Shown here: positions 33,106 through 41,919 of the stretch, piece after piece
Position numbering within the stretch: position 1 is the stretch's first letter
Layout of the letters: each line of letters begins with the position of its first letter
NCBI GenBank assembly: GCA_001464755.1
Contig: LNDR01000406.1
Span: forward strand, 1 to 47,327
Direction of reading: 5' to 3'
Length of the DNA: 47,327 bases
From: Rhizobiales bacterium Ga0077524
GTDB taxonomy: Bacteria; Pseudomonadota; Alphaproteobacteria; Rhizobiales; Hyphomicrobiaceae
Made by a program: the position numbers and the translations under genes
The notes under the pieces: generated by a model
Databases searched by the model: none
What the model saw: only the letters and a program-made list of their open reading frames with translations
Told to the model about the DNA's origin: nothing

Positions 33106-33130
33106 ATAGTGGTGTTTGCGCCATAATACC
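33106..33130 (-). repeat. Right terminal inverted repeat
   Basis: Read on the minus strand it starts GGTATTATGGCGCAAAC and then diverges from the left end at single positions. It abuts the right target-site copy directly, whereas the left end has one extra base (C) before its copy. Confidence 0.93.
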
Positions 33131-33139
33131 GCGGGACCA
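33131..33139. repeat. Right copy of the target-site duplication
   Basis: GCGGGACCA follows the right end of the transposon directly and equals the bases at 29747-29755. IS1595-family elements usually duplicate 8 bp; the ninth base may be chance. Confidence 0.85.
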
Positions 33140-33916
33140 GAACGAATCCCCAGGATTGTAGACGTTGAGGCTCGCCTGCACGCAAGCAAGGTCTGGACCG
33201 GCTGTCGCGAAGGCTAGCGCGGCGCGGCGTAGTTGGTCCGGCTCTGGACGATCCTCGGCATCGAACACGACGACGAGATCGCTTCGGGCCGAAGCGAGCG
33301 CATAATTGCAGGCCTTCGGCTTGGTCTTTGGACCGCCTTGCGGCACCAGAACGATACGCATGTTCGACGGCAGGCTGAGCCTCGCCGCAGCGGTAATCGT
33401 GGCCGCGTCCCGGTCCTCGAGCACCAGCACAAGGTCGAGGCGGTCCCGCGGATAGTCCAGGGCGACGAGCCCCTTCACCAGCGATGGAAGCACCTCGGGC
33501 TCGTCGTACATGGGGACGAGTACGGTGTAGGTTGGGAGCTTGGCATCGGGCACCCGCGGCAGAGGCGACCGGACGCGAAGCGAGGGACCGCGAAGCACCG
33601 CGATCGCCGCCAGCAGGCGCACAGCCGTATTGCCCGCGAAAGGCACCAGGAGAATAGCGCCGAAGCCGCCCCAGGTGACAATCGGCTCGAGCACGACGCC
33701 GAAGCCAATGAGGAAAAACACTGCGAGCATTGTCGGCAGCAGCCACCGGGGTGCGGGGCCGCGGGCGGACAGATCGGGCCGCCACATCAGCAGGCCCCGG
33801 ATGGCCTGAGTAAGCACTGGATCGGCGCCCGAACGTCGACGCGAGCCACCTGCCATCGACAAAGTGTGAGCAGCGAGCGGCCTTGCCCCGCCCTCGCCGC
33901 GACGGCGTATTGACAT
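33131..33916 (-). pseudogene. Glycosyltransferase family 2, N-terminal fragment (gene split by transposon)
   Basis: 262 residues from the ATG at 33916 (preceded by GGGGGGCGG); a start at 33856 is possible. Two TM segments (about 58-79 and 84-108) precede the GT-A domain: TVLVPMYDEPEVLPSLVKGLVALDYP with D138, VLVLEDRD, KPKACNYALASA and VVFDAEDRPEPDQL with the DAED metal motif (219-222). It ends at FWSR where the transposon begins, then runs 15 residues into the inverted repeat. The TED and QRTRW motifs lie on the other fragment, so the truncated product cannot catalyse transfer. The intact 527-residue protein would have been a processive inner-membrane polysaccharide synthase. Confidence 0.88.
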
Positions 33917-34041
33917 CGGCCGCCCCCCATGACAACCGGCTAGACAAATATATCGTCGTACGCGCGGGCCACTGTCCCAGTGTGGCCTCGCCAACATCGA
34001 ATGGGGTGCGCTTGCCGTCTCCAGACAATCGGTCGCCATCA

Positions 34042-34884
34042 ATGCAGCATCCGAATCTAAGGGCTGTCACTCGACGCGCAAGCATCCTCTGGCTGATAAA
34101 CCTTTGCCTGATTATATTTATTCCCGCACAGGTTGCAGCTCAGGTAGGGACGCTCGCGAGTCCCGGCGACATGCCGCGGCGGGTCGCCATCCGTTTCATG
34201 ACCGACAGCGATTATCCGCCGTTCCACTACTACGACGAGGACGGCGTTCTGACAGGGTTCAACGTCGACATCGCGCGGGCGATCTGCCTCGAGTTATCGG
34301 CGGCGTGCGATATCCAAGTCAGGGGTTGGGCCGAGCTGCTGCCTGCACTGCGGCGTGGCGAGACCGACGCCCTCGTCGCCTCGCATGCGATCACGCCGGT
34401 TCTACTCAAGGAATTCGACGTGACCGATCGCTACTATTTCACGCCGGCACGGTTCGTCGGGCGGCGTGACGCTCCGGCGCTCACGGCGACGCCCGAGGGA
34501 CTGACGGGCAAGCGCATCGGCGTCGTGAGGGGGAGTGCGCACGAAGCCTACGCGCGCACATTCTTTTCAAGTAGCGCCATCGTGCCATTCGAGAGCGCAG
34601 AACTCGCCTGGGACGCCGTGCGGACAGGCGGCGGCGTCGACGTATCGTTCGGTGATGGCATCGCACTGGCGTTCTGGATCAATGGCACGCTGTCGCGCGG
34701 ATGCTGCGACCTTAAGGGGGGCCCTTACTCCGAACCCAAGTATTTCGGCGACGGCGTCGGCATCGTAATCCCGAAGAAGGACGCGCAGTTGAAAGGCCTG
34801 ATCAACAGTGCGCTGTTGCGTCTGCGTGCCAGCGGCCGCTACGAGGAGATGCTGCTCAAGTATTTCCCGAACAGGGTCTGGTAG
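34042..34884 (+). CDS. Extracellular solute-binding protein family 3
   Basis: 280 residues from the ATG at 34042, which is followed by a Sec signal peptide (RRASILWLINLCLIIFIPAQVAAQ). The mature part has RFMTDSDYPPFHYYDEDGVLTGFNVDIARAICLEL, WAELLPALRRGETDALVAS, GKRIGVVRGSAHEAYARTFF and GVGIVIPKKDAQLKGLINSALLRLRASGRYEEMLLKYFP, the full SBP_bac_3 pattern for amino acid-type ligands. Periplasmic. No permease or ATPase gene is adjacent, so it is an orphan receptor or partners with a distant ABC system. It diverges from the disrupted glycosyltransferase across 125 bp. Confidence 0.88.
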   Translation: MQHPNLRAVTRRASILWLINLCLIIFIPAQVAAQVGTLASPGDMPRRVAIRFMTDSDYPPFHYYDEDGVLTGFNVDIARAICLELSAACDIQVRGWAELLPALRRGETDALVASHAITPVLLKEFDVTDRYYFTPARFVGRRDAPALTATPEGLTGKRIGVVRGSAHEAYARTFFSSSAIVPFESAELAWDAVRTGGGVDVSFGDGIALAFWINGTLSRGCCDLKGGPYSEPKYFGDGVGIVIPKKDAQLKGLINSALLRLRASGRYEEMLLKYFPNRVW

Positions 34885-34975
34885 AGGCAAAGAAGTGGCC
34901 ATGCGGACCGCTTGCCCCTCTCCGAGAGGTCACCTAATCAGGGCGGCTCAAAACCCTTCAACGAGCTCCACAATC

Positions 34976-35899
34976 ATGAGCGAAACGCTGGCGTATGCCC
35001 TTGTCCTCACCGCGCGACCCGGCGCCGAACTGATCGGCAATACGGAAGTGATGGCCGTCAGGGGGGCGCTTGCAGGCGAAACGGTCCTCGATGAGAGCTG
35101 GCTTGCTGCAGGAGATGCCTGGGAGGCCCTCCTGGCTCGGCCAGGTGACAGCGATCCCACGGGCTTGATGGAGAGGGTTGGCCAAGCCCTGGATGGGCGC
35201 CCCATCGATGCCAACCTTGTCGACGCCGAGCTTGCTACCCGGAAGAAGAAACTGCTCATCGCTGACATGGATTCGACCATCATAGGTCAGGAATGCATCG
35301 ACGAGATGGGCGATGTGCTCGGCATCAAGGCCCGGATTGCGGCGATCACCGAGCGGGCCATGCGCGGCGACCTCGATTTCGAGGGCGCTTTGCGCGAGCG
35401 CATGGCACTTCTCGCCGGCCTTTCGGAGGCTGATCTAGAGCAGATTTACGCCACACGCATCACGCTTACCCCCGGCGCACGAGAGCTGGTCGCGACGATG
35501 CGTGCCAACGGTGCCTTCACGGCGCTCGTCTCCGGCGGGTTCACGTTCTTTACGAGCCGTGTCGCAAAGGCCGTCGGCTTCGACGTCAACCGCGCCAATC
35601 TCCTCGAGACGGCGGATGGACGCCTCACCGGGCGCGTCATCGAGCCGATCCTCGGCCGGGAGGCCAAGCGCGGCGCACTCGAGAGTTTCTCGGCTGATAA
35701 GGGCGTCGCCACGCCTCTCACGCTCGCGGTCGGCGACGGGGCCAACGATCTGGCGATGATCCGGGCCGCTGGCCTTGGCGTCGCGTTCCATGCCAAGCCC
35801 GTGGTCGCCGCCGAGGCCGACGCCAGTATCGAGCACGGCGACCTCACCGCGCTGCTTTACTTGCAGGGCTATCGGAAAGCCGATTTCGTCGGCGCGTGA
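34976..35899 (+). CDS. serB: Phosphoserine phosphatase SerB
   Basis: 307 residues from the ATG at 34976; the longer frame has no family similarity. An N-terminal ACT-like segment (~5-75) is followed by the HAD phosphatase core: D97-x-D99-ST in LLIADMDSTIIGQECIDE, the SerB RERMALLAGL segment, SGGFTFFTSRVA (motif II) and GDGANDLAMI (motif IV), with FHAKPVV near the end. It dephosphorylates phosphoserine, the last step of serine synthesis, in the cytosol. It converges with the next membrane-protein gene with 6 bp between stops. Confidence 0.95.
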   Translation: MSETLAYALVLTARPGAELIGNTEVMAVRGALAGETVLDESWLAAGDAWEALLARPGDSDPTGLMERVGQALDGRPIDANLVDAELATRKKKLLIADMDSTIIGQECIDEMGDVLGIKARIAAITERAMRGDLDFEGALRERMALLAGLSEADLEQIYATRITLTPGARELVATMRANGAFTALVSGGFTFFTSRVAKAVGFDVNRANLLETADGRLTGRVIEPILGREAKRGALESFSADKGVATPLTLAVGDGANDLAMIRAAGLGVAFHAKPVVAAEADASIEHGDLTALLYLQGYRKADFVGA

Positions 35900-35905
35900 G
35901 CCTTC

Positions 35906-36559
35906 TCAGACCCGCCCGCCGAGCAGGCCCTTCAGCCGAGCGAACGCCGCTACGGCGGCGGGTCTGACGCGTGCCCATGCGGCCTTTGCTGCTGTCTTCA
36001 CGCGCGCCTTCAGTGCCACGCCTGCTTGCCACACCTTCGTCTGGCGCGCGTGGGCGACGATGGCCTGCTTCCATGGCATGAACGAGTTGTAGAGCCGCGC
36101 AAACCAATCAAGCTGCATCAACGCTGGCTGCGTCAGCTGGAAGATGCGGGCGTAGAGAGCGGTGCCCACCAACTTGGCGAAGGCGAACAAGGCCATGGCG
36201 CTAACGGCATGGCCCCCTGCGATGAGCCAAAGGGCCGCCAGCTTGAGCGGCAGAAACAGAACCGATGGCACCAGGAAGACGGCGAGTGCCGGCCAAGGCG
36301 GCAAGGTCCGAACTCTCATTTCGAGCCGCGCAACGATGTTGAACTCGGCGAGCCGCGCCAGAGCCGCGGATAATGGGCGCCACCCCCACTCCTCGAACAG
36401 AATGATCGCCGCGAGGAGGATCTCGAGCAGCTGCCAAGCGCCAGCCTGGGCCAGCCTGACACCGCGGATCGCGACGCGGGCAACCGTTCCCCGCTGAATG
36501 GAGGGCGTGTGCAGCCCGCGGCGCTGCGGTTTGGGTGTGTTGCTATCGGGGTCGGCCAT
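35906..36559 (-). CDS. Membrane protein of unknown function
   Basis: 217 residues from the ATG at 36559. A polar Arg-rich N-terminus (~1-35) precedes a first hydrophobic segment (QLLEILLAAIILFEEWGW), then PWPALAVFLVPSVLFLPLKLAALWLIAGG and AVSAMALFAFAKLVGTALYARIF, and a long basic amphipathic C-terminus rich in Ala, Lys and Arg. Similar proteins are frequent in Hyphomicrobiales and Burkholderiales without known function. It may be the last gene of a minus-strand unit with the peroxidase-like gene upstream (96-bp gap with a small hairpin at 36633-36649). Confidence 0.68.
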   Translation of the reverse strand: MADPDSNTPKPQRRGLHTPSIQRGTVARVAIRGVRLAQAGAWQLLEILLAAIILFEEWGWRPLSAALARLAEFNIVARLEMRVRTLPPWPALAVFLVPSVLFLPLKLAALWLIAGGHAVSAMALFAFAKLVGTALYARIFQLTQPALMQLDWFARLYNSFMPWKQAIVAHARQTKVWQAGVALKARVKTAAKAAWARVRPAAVAAFARLKGLLGGRV

Positions 36560-36655
36560 AGGCTGTGCGGCTCCGGCGCCGCGCGGAAACCGGCGGTCCA
36601 CCGACATTATACCCAGAACCTGAAACGCGCGTCTGCGCCCTCAGCGCAGGGTGGG

Positions 36656-39574
36656 TCAAGGACGCCCGAACGCCTCGTCCGCCTCCGCCCCGGGCCGTGG
36701 CTTCCAGGCCAGCGAATAATATTCGCCGCGGTCGCGCGCCCAAGGATCGAACGCATTCACGACTGGACCAAGTTCATCGGCTAGCTCCGGCAGGGTTCGC
36801 AGCAGCACGCGCTTCATTGGCGACATCTGGCGCTTCGACCCATTGGGCCGCCCCGCTTCCATCACGACGCCGTCCCCTCCGTTCTCGTTCACCCAGCGCA
36901 ACCCGAGCGTCGAATAGAACTCCGGACGGAAGCTCGATGTAAAAAAGCGGTCCGAATACAGCCGTCGCGACGCGTTGAGGATGAAGACTTGGAATTGCGT
37001 CTCCGAGATCGCAAATCCGTGCGGCCGCGTGGTCTCTGCGTGCCAACCGACGTAGAGGTCGAGATCCTCGATATTGTCCACCTCCTGGCCGTGACGCTTG
37101 CCCAGGCAGTCGGTGATCGGCACCGAAGCGCCATTCACGGTCATGCGCTGGGCGCGTGTGATGACGCGCGTGTCGTCGCACCGATGAGTGCCGTACACCT
37201 CGCGCATGGTCGATGCGAGCCGCTCCTGATCGGCCAGGGCCTCCGCCTCGGCGGGCGCAAGCGTGCCTGCTTTGCGCTTGTCGACGAGCGATCGCTCGAT
37301 GAAGTCGTCGAAGCTCGTCAGCGACTTGAGGCCGTATTGTCGGCGGAACTCGTTGAACCGCGGCACGCCGCGCTCGCGATCGCGCAATATGTCGAGCGCG
37401 ATAACGTCGACCTTACGCGTGGCAGTCTGGTCGAGGCGTCCGGGAAGCTCCAGCCCCTGCAAGAAGCGCGGCCCGTTGTCGAGGAGCAGCGCACCGAGCC
37501 GCTGGCGGCCGAGGCTCAGGGTCCACTCCGCAAGGCCGCGCTGATGCATCGCTTCGGTCGCCCCAGCGTGACGCACGGCTGATACGGGAACCTTCTCGGC
37601 AATGCGGTTGGGATCGTGGCCGGCCCTGCGCACCTCCAGCAGGTCCGGCACCAGTGCGTGCAGCCGGTAGACTGCCGTGAACTCCTCGGGAAAGTTGAAG
37701 GGTGAGCCGAAGTGGTTCACGCCGCCGTTGACGTCGTCGAGATTGGCGAGGCTCCAGCTCTTCTTTCGACTTCCGGTGCCGATGATGCCCGGCCCCGACG
37801 TGAAGACGGAGTAAAGCGTCGTGCGGTGCGCGACACGGTCGCTATCGCCCAGGTGATCGACGACCCGCGACAAGGCGCTGCGCATTACGGCGCTACCGCC
37901 GAAAACGCCGTTCCAGTTCGAGTCCATAGCGATGTCGAGTGGCCGGTCGTAAAGGAGCTGCGGCGTCCATTCGGTCGTATGGATCTTGGCAATGAGCGCC
38001 GAGACGACGAGACGCGCGGCTTGAAAGACCTCCTCCGGCGAGACCTTGTCGTAGGGGATGGGCTCGTTTGGGCGCTCCGGATTGCGAAGCCCCGAATCTT
38101 CATTCGGGGCCTTCCGCTGTTCGTCCCGGAACCGGTCGACGAAGAGATTATGCTCGCGCGCAAAAACATTATGCAGCATCGAAAGGCCGACCGACCAGTT
38201 GTCGGGAAAGGACGCTGCCTCTTGCCCGGTCCATTCGGGGCGCATGAGGCACCCGGTGTTGTTGCCGCCACAGGGAGCCAGCAGAGGCAGGTAGCCCTGG
38301 GCGTCCCCCGCCGCGGTGCGTCCCGGAATGCGGATCATGGCAATCCGGGCCGGGTCCGACGGATCGCGCGGCAGGCGGCGCGCCGATCGCTCGTCGTAGC
38401 CGTAGATCTGGGAGGCGTCCCACCAAGCCGTATTGAAGTTGCGCGTTGTGCGGTAAGCCCGCCTCAGGTAGGGCACGCCCTTGTAATGGAAGAAGCCGGG
38501 GGGCCCGTCGTCCGCGACGTGCGCGCGCTCGATACGATCAGCCGGGCGGCACGCGAGCCGTCCGGCAGTGCCGGAGGACAACGGCTGGTCGACGCCGGCG
38601 ACCTTCTCCGTCGCACACCCCGTCTCCATCATCACGCCGGTGTTGCGCGCCTCGTCCAGGTGGCTGAACCAGTCGTGCGTCATGAACTGGATCCAGAACG
38701 CGGCCAGGACATTGAAGAACGGAGCCTTCTTGTACGGGCAGTCAGCCCTCGGATCGAAGCCGGGAAGGCCCCGCCCTCCGTTGCAGGTCTCTGGCGCACC
38801 CGGGCCGTTCCTGCGCGACATCAGCTTGCGGGAGATCACCTGCGGGTCGGGCGTCGTCAACGCGATGCGACCATCATGGCGACCGCGCGTCAGGTCGGTA
38901 TGACCTTCGTCCGGAAAGGTCTCCTCGAACTGGACGTTGCGGGCGAAGAGTTGACCCTTGGCGCCCATGGCCGGATTATCGATATCATTGCAGATGCCGC
39001 TCGCGGTCCGGTGGCGGATAAGCGGCCCGCTGCAGCGTTGGTTGCCGTCGGTATCGATCCGAAGGTGCACGTAGCCCGGATCGTGCGCATCGAGACGCAT
39101 CTCAGGCCAGCTCGTGACCACGGGACCAGCCTTGCCGTCGCGACCCTCGACGTAGGTGCGCCACGTCGCGTTGTCATGGAGATTGAACCGGACCAACTCC
39201 ATGCGCTGGTACTCGAGATCGACGAGGGCGCCGAACTCGCCGATGCCATTCTTCAGGTAATGCTGCAGAGCGCCGACCACGCCGAGCCACTCCTCGGCCC
39301 GCGAATCCGCATCGCCGGTGGACCAGTAGCGCGCCCAATCCACCCATGGCGTATCCTTGCTCGCCAGCGCCTTCGCATCGCCGCGGCAGGCGAGCGTATC
39401 GGCCTCGACCTTGCCGAGGAAACGCCTGTCACGATCAGTGGCGACCGGCCGCAAGCCGCCCGCAAAGCGCGCCGCACACGACACATAGTCATAGCCGAAG
39501 CGCCACGAGACCCCCACGAAGACCAGAACACCGATGAGGACGGCCATCAGCGGCCAGCCGATCCGCCTCAGCAT
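36656..39574 (-). CDS. Haem peroxidase-superfamily protein related to fatty acid alpha-dioxygenase, 972 aa
   Basis: A TM anchor lies at residues 7-26. From residue ~285 the animal haem peroxidase fold begins: distal His H300 in WIQFMTHDWFSHLDEA, LHNVFAREHNLFVD, LVVSALIAKIHTTEWTPQLL, then EEFTAVYRLHALVPD with candidate catalytic Y636 and proximal H639, and the C-terminal GFAISETQFQVFILNASRRLYSDRFFTSSF. These match plant alpha-dioxygenase (PIOX) motif by motif. Plant enzymes are about 640 residues, so this protein has ~250 extra N-terminal residues and internal insertions. Known relatives add O2 at the alpha carbon of fatty acids. Inferred: membrane-anchored fatty acid or lipid oxygenase; the substrate is unproven. 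Confidence 0.85.
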   Translation of the reverse strand: MLRRIGWPLMAVLIGVLVFVGVSWRFGYDYVSCAARFAGGLRPVATDRDRRFLGKVEADTLACRGDAKALASKDTPWVDWARYWSTGDADSRAEEWLGVVGALQHYLKNGIGEFGALVDLEYQRMELVRFNLHDNATWRTYVEGRDGKAGPVVTSWPEMRLDAHDPGYVHLRIDTDGNQRCSGPLIRHRTASGICNDIDNPAMGAKGQLFARNVQFEETFPDEGHTDLTRGRHDGRIALTTPDPQVISRKLMSRRNGPGAPETCNGGRGLPGFDPRADCPYKKAPFFNVLAAFWIQFMTHDWFSHLDEARNTGVMMETGCATEKVAGVDQPLSSGTAGRLACRPADRIERAHVADDGPPGFFHYKGVPYLRRAYRTTRNFNTAWWDASQIYGYDERSARRLPRDPSDPARIAMIRIPGRTAAGDAQGYLPLLAPCGGNNTGCLMRPEWTGQEAASFPDNWSVGLSMLHNVFAREHNLFVDRFRDEQRKAPNEDSGLRNPERPNEPIPYDKVSPEEVFQAARLVVSALIAKIHTTEWTPQLLYDRPLDIAMDSNWNGVFGGSAVMRSALSRVVDHLGDSDRVAHRTTLYSVFTSGPGIIGTGSRKKSWSLANLDDVNGGVNHFGSPFNFPEEFTAVYRLHALVPDLLEVRRAGHDPNRIAEKVPVSAVRHAGATEAMHQRGLAEWTLSLGRQRLGALLLDNGPRFLQGLELPGRLDQTATRKVDVIALDILRDRERGVPRFNEFRRQYGLKSLTSFDDFIERSLVDKRKAGTLAPAEAEALADQERLASTMREVYGTHRCDDTRVITRAQRMTVNGASVPITDCLGKRHGQEVDNIEDLDLYVGWHAETTRPHGFAISETQFQVFILNASRRLYSDRFFTSSFRPEFYSTLGLRWVNENGGDGVVMEAGRPNGSKRQMSPMKRVLLRTLPELADELGPVVNAFDPWARDRGEYYSLAWKPRPGAEADEAFGRP

Positions 39575-39617
39575 CTCGTCCCCCTTTCCTCGACGCAGCG
39601 GCGGTTTGCCGAGCCTC

Positions 39618-40004
39618 TCAAGGCTTCGTGGTCAAGTCGGCCAGCCAGCCACGCTGGAACGACCGACTGAGCAGAATGACGAACGCGGCCTCGTAGAGAG
39701 CGAGCATCAGGGCCGCGCGCGACGGGACGGCGAGGCCCAGCCAGACCAGCATCGCGATGGGCAGGATCGGGCCCAGCATCACGAACAGGTTGCTCGACAT
39801 TGCGATGCCCGGGGCGATGGCAGAGGCCACGTGGGCCAGCGCGACGTAGATCAGCGCCACACCGACGACGCTGACGATCCACACCGGCTGCGGGGTCGTC
39901 TCGTGCAGCCACTCGAACGGCAAGCCCGGCCACACGATCAGCAATAGGCCCAACGCAAGGTTGGCCGCGATCCGCAGCCGCGCCACCCACTTGAACGTCG
40001 ACAT
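39618..40004 (-). CDS. Four-TM membrane protein next to the alpha-dioxygenase-like gene
   Basis: 128 residues with four hydrophobic segments (about 10-28, 41-62, 70-92 and 95-112); N-terminal MSTFKWVARLRIAANLALGLLLIVWPG. No recognised catalytic motif. The next gene downstream starts 43 bp after its stop, so co-transcription with the peroxidase-like gene is likely, and a role in holding or feeding a membrane substrate is possible. It could also be an unrelated conserved hypothetical. Confidence 0.7.
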   Translation of the reverse strand: MSTFKWVARLRIAANLALGLLLIVWPGLPFEWLHETTPQPVWIVSVVGVALIYVALAHVASAIAPGIAMSSNLFVMLGPILPIAMLVWLGLAVPSRAALMLALYEAAFVILLSRSFQRGWLADLTTKP

Positions 40005-40120
40005 GACCGTGCCCCCTTACGCTGAACCAGCTCGCAGCTGCACTTCTCGGTGGCCGCCCCAGCCTCGCCACCAGAATTTCCGAAAGGCCCTAACGCGAGG
40101 TGCCGCCCTTTGACCTCAGG

Positions 40121-41830
40121 TCATCGCCCGCGGGGTAACATCTCGGCCGCGACGGAACGCCCGGCACCAGTCGTTATGCGGACGCTGAACACAGGCGCCG
40201 CCGGCCAAGAAAATTGGCAGACGTCGCCGACCTTACATGTTAGCTCACTTCCCTCGACGGCGAACGCGACGGCGGTCTCAGTGATCCGTTCGACTCGCGT
40301 CTCATGCTGACCGATCCCGTTGCACAGCTTGGCGCCAACCGCGATCTCGATTGGCTCGCCCCAGCTAATGCCCAACGTCTCACATGGCCGCTCGCCGGTG
40401 CGCCATTCGCTCGCGGAGACTGTCCGCGTCACCTCGCCCAGCAGCTCGCACTCGCCGTTACGCGAGAGGTTGTAGGCCAAGCAGCGCGCCTCGCTGCGGC
40501 AGCGGCTCTCGCAATTGGCGGTCGATGGCGATGCCGAGAGACCGGCGCCCACAGCGCGCAGGCCGAGCTTCACGTTGAACGCCCGCCCGATCGTCAGAGA
40601 GGGCCCCGGCGCAGGAGCTGGCGAGGTTAGGGACGCGATCACTTCCCGAAGGCGCTTTGCTGTCTGCGAGGCCTCCGTCATGTCACGTTGAATGCCAATC
40701 GACACCTGCATCAGCCGCTGGCGCTCGCCCGGCTCGCGAGCTTGCCCCTCGGTTCGCCGCGCTTCGAGCAACTTGCGCTGCAACTCCTTTGCCTTGTCTT
40801 CGGCGACCGCCAGCCGGGCGCGAGCCTCGGCCAGTTGTGCGATTGTCTCGACGCCCGCAGCCCCACCTTGGGCCTGGCCACCGCCACTACGCTCGGCCGA
40901 CGCCAGCCGCCGCTGCTCGGCCTCCTCCAGCGCCTTCAGCCGCGCCGTAAGCGCCTCGACATCGCCACTTCTCCCGGCAGGTGCCGCGGTCTGCTTGCCT
41001 GCCTGCACCTCGCCCGGCACGAAGTAAAAATCGCCCGTCAGGGCCGAGTGATCCCATGGGACCTGCTTGCCGCCCGTCGATTTGATGACGGACTTGCGCA
41101 CCTCGATCATGGTCGCATTCAGGTTGCGGCCGCGCGCACCCATATTGGCAAGAAGCGCAGCCGTGAACGGCGAGTTGCGCCCGTTGCCGTCGAGGGCAAC
41201 ATTGCCGGGCTGGGTCGCGTAGGCGATGAACGTGCCGACACCGGTGGAGGCCGGGGCAAGGCCCTTGCCGATGGCGGTCGAGCGGGTTCCCATGGAGCGG
41301 GCCAGACTGCGCGTCAGCGGGTTGTCGCGGCAGGCGTCGAGCATGACGATGGTGGTCTTGCCGTCCCGGTCGATCTCCATCTGACGGAGCACGAAATCGA
41401 GCTTCACGGCCTCGAACTCGAGATCGCGCTGACTGGCGAGCTGAGCATCGATAGGGACCAGATAATTCTCGTTGCCGACCTGCAGACCATGACCTGCGTA
41501 GAAGAAGAGCGCCACGTCCGCAGCGCCGACCTTCTCGGCAAAGGCCCGCAGGGCTCCGTCCATCTGCCGCTTGTCCGCGTCGGTGGCGACGATCACCTCG
41601 AAGCCGGTCCGCTGCAGTGCCGCGGCGAGGTCGCGTGCATCGTTGAGCGGATTTTCGAGCACGGCCGTGTGCCTGTAGGCACTGTTGCCAACGACCAACG
41701 CGAGGCGCGTCTCCGCAGAGGCGCCGCTAACGGCAAGCAAGACCGACAAGCTGCCCACCAGCCCGAGCACGGCTACCACGCATCTGAACGCCAGCCGTCT
41801 CGCAATCGTCATGTGTCCTCGCATCGGCAT
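40121..41830 (-). CDS. Secreted caspase-fold (peptidase C14) protein with coiled coil and Cys-rich C-terminus
   Basis: 569 residues from the ATG at 41830; an ATG at 41812 (MTIARRLAF) is equally possible. A signal peptide (CVVAVLGLVGSLSVLLAVSGASAE) precedes the caspase domain: RLALVVGNSAYRHTAVLENPLNDARDLAAAL, catalytic H114 in FFYAGHGLQVGNENYLVP, catalytic C167 in IVMLDACRDNPL, and PWDHSALTGDFYFVPG. Residues ~290-405 form a coiled coil (Glu/Ala/Arg-rich). The C-terminal ~150 residues hold paired Cys (CESRCRSEARCLAYN) resembling PAN/apple domains, plus a second Cys-containing part. Periplasmic processing protease or peptidoglycan-linked sensor are possible; substrate unknown. Confidence 0.82.
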   Translation of the reverse strand: MPMRGHMTIARRLAFRCVVAVLGLVGSLSVLLAVSGASAETRLALVVGNSAYRHTAVLENPLNDARDLAAALQRTGFEVIVATDADKRQMDGALRAFAEKVGAADVALFFYAGHGLQVGNENYLVPIDAQLASQRDLEFEAVKLDFVLRQMEIDRDGKTTIVMLDACRDNPLTRSLARSMGTRSTAIGKGLAPASTGVGTFIAYATQPGNVALDGNGRNSPFTAALLANMGARGRNLNATMIEVRKSVIKSTGGKQVPWDHSALTGDFYFVPGEVQAGKQTAAPAGRSGDVEALTARLKALEEAEQRRLASAERSGGGQAQGGAAGVETIAQLAEARARLAVAEDKAKELQRKLLEARRTEGQAREPGERQRLMQVSIGIQRDMTEASQTAKRLREVIASLTSPAPAPGPSLTIGRAFNVKLGLRAVGAGLSASPSTANCESRCRSEARCLAYNLSRNGECELLGEVTRTVSASEWRTGERPCETLGISWGEPIEIAVGAKLCNGIGQHETRVERITETAVAFAVEGSELTCKVGDVCQFSWPAAPVFSVRITTGAGRSVAAEMLPRGR

Positions 41831-41919
41831 CGTCCCACCCGGCATGTCATCGGGCGAGGCTGATAGTCTGTTGGAGCAATAGTAAGGCAGCCCAACGCTC
41901 AATATCCGAGGCGCCCGCC

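Larger units (their letters stand above)
29757..33130. mobile_element. IS1595-family transposon with passenger genes, inserted in a glycosyltransferase gene
   Basis: About 3.37 kb. Ends are inverted repeats beginning GGTATTATGGCGCAAAC, flanked by a 9-bp direct repeat. Contents left to right: a two-TM protein of unknown function (+), a DUF6471-type HTH protein (-), the DDE transposase (+), a small ORF (+), a hairpin-rich stretch, and a coiled-coil protein (-). IS1595-superfamily elements carrying passenger genes are known; passenger sets vary. Removing the element plus one duplication copy rejoins the glycosyltransferase in frame, so the insertion is recent. The passenger DNA at 30.1-30.7 kb is clearly AT-richer than the chromosome. 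Confidence 0.92.

Noticed and set aside
37712-39670. 652-codon open frame on the plus strand opposite the alpha-dioxygenase-like gene
   Set aside because: Antisense shadow of high-GC coding DNA; the minus strand holds all the conserved haem-peroxidase motifs and the plus-strand translation has no recognisable domain.
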